Below, piece by piece: positions 61,949 to 64,000 of a stretch of DNA of 64,000 nt. The notes under the pieces are model-generated. The model saw only the letters and a list, made by a program, of their open reading frames with translations, was not told the origin of the DNA and ran no database searches. The number at the start of each line of letters is the position of its first letter. The stretch's first letter is position 1. Location: NCBI GenBank assembly GCA_903843965.1, contig CAIMRY010000029.1:1-64000 (forward strand). Reading direction: 5' to 3'. The position numbers were made by a program, and so were the translations under genes. Source of the DNA: an uncultured delta proteobacterium (GTDB taxonomy: Bacteria > Desulfobacterota > Desulfovibrionia > Desulfovibrionales > Desulfovibrionaceae).

Positions 61949-63298
61949 ATGCCCTATGTTCCGCATACCCCGGAGGACATCCGGCGGATGCTCGGCGTCA
62001 TTGGCGCGCCCTCGGTGGAGTCGCTCTTCGCCGAAATCGGCCCGGCCATGCGCCCCAAGAGCTTCGATCTGCCCGATGGCAAGAGCGAGATGGCCGTGCT
62101 GGCCCAACTGGAAGACCTGGCCCGCAAGAACGCGGTGAACCACGTGAGCTTCCTGGGCGCCGGGTTCTACGACCACCACATCCCGGCCGCCGTGGACGCG
62201 CTGTCCATGCGCAGCGAGTTCTACACCGCCTACACCCCGTACCAGCCCGAGGCCAGCCAGGGCACGCTGCAGGCCATCTTCGAGTACCAGACCGCCGTGA
62301 CGCGCCTGACCGGGCTCACTTTCGCCAACGCCAGCGTGTACGACGGCGGCGCGGCGCTCTTCGAGTCGGCCATGATGGCCGTGCGCCACACCGACCGGCG
62401 CAAGCTCGTGGTCTGCGAAGCGCTCAACCCCATCTACCGGGTCATGCTGGCCTCCTACACCTCGAACCTGAACCTGGAGCTGGTGACCATCGGCCACAAG
62501 AACGGCGCCTGCGATCTGGCCGCGCTGACCAGCGCCCTGGACGAGAACACCGCCGCCGTGCTGGTGCAGAACCCCAACTTCTTCGGCACGCTCGCCGACT
62601 TCAGCCAGCTCTTCGCCGCAGCCAAGGCCAAGGGCGTGGTGTCCGTGATCTCGGTCTATCCGGTGCTCCAGTCGGTGCTGAAAAGCCCCGGCGAGATGGG
62701 CGCGGACGTGGCCGTGGCCGAGGGCCAGAGCCTGGGCCTGCCGCTTTCCTTCGGCGGGCCGTACCTCGGCATCATGACCTGCTCCAAGGGCATGGTCCGC
62801 CAGATGCCGGGCCGCATGGTGGGCCGCACGGTCGACACCAAGGGCCGCACCGGCTACGTTTTGACCCTGCAGGCGCGCGAGCAGCACATCCGCCGCCAGA
62901 AGGCCACGAGCAACATCTGCTCCAACCAGGCCCTGTGCGCCCTGCGCGCCCTGATGCACCTGTGCCTGCTGGGCGAGGAGGGGCTTTCCCGCACCGCCGA
63001 GATCTCAATCGAACGCGCGCACTACGCCGCCGAGAGGCTGACCGCCATTCCGGGCGTGTCCATGCTTTCCGACCCAGCGAATGGGGGCTCGCCCTTTGGC
63101 AACGAGTTCGCCGTGACCCTGCCGGTGAACGCCTACCAGGCCATCGACAAGCTCACCGCGCGCGGCTATGTGCCGGGCTTCCCGCTGGGCCGCTACTATC
63201 CGGGCCTGGAGAACGCGCTGCTCGTGGCCTGCACCGAAAAAACCTCCAAGGAGCAGATCGGCGTGTTTGCCGAGCTGCTGCGGGGTATGCTCGTATGA
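61949..63298 (+). CDS. gcvPA: Glycine dehydrogenase (decarboxylating) subunit 1
   Basis: A 449-residue subunit of the split P protein. ATG 61949 follows AAGGAG. Typical parts are YVPHTPEDIRRMLGVIG, NHVSFLGAGFYDHHIPA, the YTPYQPEASQGTLQ segment and RQMPGRMVGRT. It pairs with gcvPB, whose ATG overlaps this stop by four bases. With H, T and L proteins it splits glycine to CO2, ammonia and a methylene group. Confidence 0.95.
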   Translation: MPYVPHTPEDIRRMLGVIGAPSVESLFAEIGPAMRPKSFDLPDGKSEMAVLAQLEDLARKNAVNHVSFLGAGFYDHHIPAAVDALSMRSEFYTAYTPYQPEASQGTLQAIFEYQTAVTRLTGLTFANASVYDGGAALFESAMMAVRHTDRRKLVVCEALNPIYRVMLASYTSNLNLELVTIGHKNGACDLAALTSALDENTAAVLVQNPNFFGTLADFSQLFAAAKAKGVVSVISVYPVLQSVLKSPGEMGADVAVAEGQSLGLPLSFGGPYLGIMTCSKGMVRQMPGRMVGRTVDTKGRTGYVLTLQAREQHIRRQKATSNICSNQALCALRALMHLCLLGEEGLSRTAEISIERAHYAAERLTAIPGVSMLSDPANGGSPFGNEFAVTLPVNAYQAIDKLTARGYVPGFPLGRYYPGLENALLVACTEKTSKEQIGVFAELLRGMLV

Positions 63299-64000
63299 AC
63301 ACGGTCTTCAAGAAATCCGATCCCGGCCGCGAGGGCGTCTGGCCCGCCAAGGCCGACACGTCCGCCAGCCAGCTGCTGCCCCAGAACCTCCTGCGCGTGC
63401 AGCCCGCAGGCCTGCCCTCCCTGTCCGAGCTGGACGTGGTGCGCCACTTCACCCAGCTTTCCCGGCGCAACTATGGTGTGGACGGGAACTTCTACCCGCT
63501 GGGCTCCTGCACCATGAAGTACAACCCCAAGTTCACCGAGACCGTGGCCGCCCTGCCCGGCTTTACCAGGCTGCACCCGGTGCTGCCGCAGCTGGGCGGC
63601 GCTGGCCGCCTGTGCCAGGGGGCGCTGGAGGTCATGTACGAGACCGAGCGCCTGCTCTGCGAGATCTGCGGCATGCAGGCCTTCACCCTGCACCCCATGG
63701 CCGGGGCCCACGGCGAGCTCACCGGGGTAATGATCATCGCCGCCTACCACAAGGACCGCGGCAACAAGAAGACCAAGATCATCTGCCCGGACTCGGCCCA
63801 CGGCACCAACCCGGCCAGCGCGGCCATCGCGGGCTTTGAAGTGGTCAACCTGCCGAGCAAGGACGGCATCGTCGACCCGGACGAGCTGGCCAAGGTCCTG
63901 GACGACTCGGTCGCGGGCATGATGATGACCTGCCCGAACACGCTGGGCCTATTCGAGAAGAACCTGCCGAAAATCGTCGAGATGCTCAGAAGCGTCGACG
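63295..64000 (+). CDS. gcvPB: Glycine dehydrogenase (decarboxylating) subunit 2, partial
   Basis: The first 235 codons of the PLP-bearing P-protein subunit; the window ends inside the gene. NYGVDGNFYPLGSCTMKYNPK and HPMAGAHGELTGV are diagnostic, as is CPDSAHGTNPASA. The catalytic PLP lysine lies beyond the edge. It is coupled to gcvPA by ATGA. Confidence 0.95.
   Translation, partial: MNTVFKKSDPGREGVWPAKADTSASQLLPQNLLRVQPAGLPSLSELDVVRHFTQLSRRNYGVDGNFYPLGSCTMKYNPKFTETVAALPGFTRLHPVLPQLGGAGRLCQGALEVMYETERLLCEICGMQAFTLHPMAGAHGELTGVMIIAAYHKDRGNKKTKIICPDSAHGTNPASAAIAGFEVVNLPSKDGIVDPDELAKVLDDSVAGMMMTCPNTLGLFEKNLPKIVEMLRSVD

Overview
The window reads as a chromosomal segment of a GC-rich sulfate-reducing deltaproteobacterium, most likely Desulfovibrionaceae. 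The main reasons are a complete four-gene Qrc (quinone reductase) complex, the archaeal-type 2-amino-3,7-dideoxyheptulosonate synthase used by desulfovibrios in place of DAHP synthase, a stand-alone rubredoxin, and a split glycine decarboxylase (gcvH-gcvPA-gcvPB). Most genes are GC-rich housekeeping genes with strong Shine-Dalgarno sites and frequent 4-bp ATGA overlaps. A few AT-rich genes stand out as acquired cargo.

Layout. 1-500: truncated transposase end and an AT-rich orphan. 597-6726: a large FAD/Fe-S oxidoreductase diverging from an aminotransferase-serA pair, then a terminator. 6851-8011: an unrecognised two-gene unit (zinc-ribbon-tailed protein plus membrane protein). 8072-11430 (minus): isochorismatase-like hydrolase, L,D-transpeptidase lipoprotein, VOC protein, cbiC and deoC. 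11599-16199: RND efflux pair. 16714-21413 (minus): qrcABCD. 21483-23579 (minus): manC and rfbC for surface sugars. 23648-25346: cvpA and mazG. 25343-26814 (minus): ComFB-like protein and RlpA. 27134-31605: RRM protein, typA, a Cys-rich ferredoxin-like protein and membrane proteins. 32210-36683: LysR regulator followed by an HlyD/ABC exporter. 36680-40652: FecR protein, GH57-like enzyme, DedA protein.

40668-44157: an AT-rich TIR-like gene lies between two almost identical terminators, followed by a chemoreceptor with a C-terminal H-NOX haem domain and then tRNA-Ser(UGA). From 44158 to about 53040 there is a roughly 9-kb integrated element next to that tRNA. It carries a tyrosine integrase, an AlpA-type regulator, six ORFs chained by ATGA overlaps (including a TOPRIM/DUF3987-type primase-helicase and an ERCC4 nuclease), an HU protein and two packaging-region-like genes. 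It has no capsid or tail genes. Two AT-rich genes of unknown function sit near its ends, which fits a phage-satellite-like element with cargo. Clusters of the octamer (T/C)GGGGGCA lie at both ends.

53124-64000 returns to the chromosome: ADH synthase, a FlxA-like gene with a possible sigma-28 promoter, rubredoxin followed by two tiny membrane peptides, a flagellar rod-like protein, nikR-folE2, a methyltransferase, a LemA/TPM pair, a PilZ protein and the glycine cleavage genes, with gcvPB cut by the window end.

Best candidates for something undescribed: the TIR-like gene with its beta-rich N-terminal domain, the tRNA-Ser element and its two AT-rich cargo genes, the 6851-8011 pair, and the twin membrane micropeptides behind rubredoxin. 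All functional calls come from reading motifs by eye. No database search was run.
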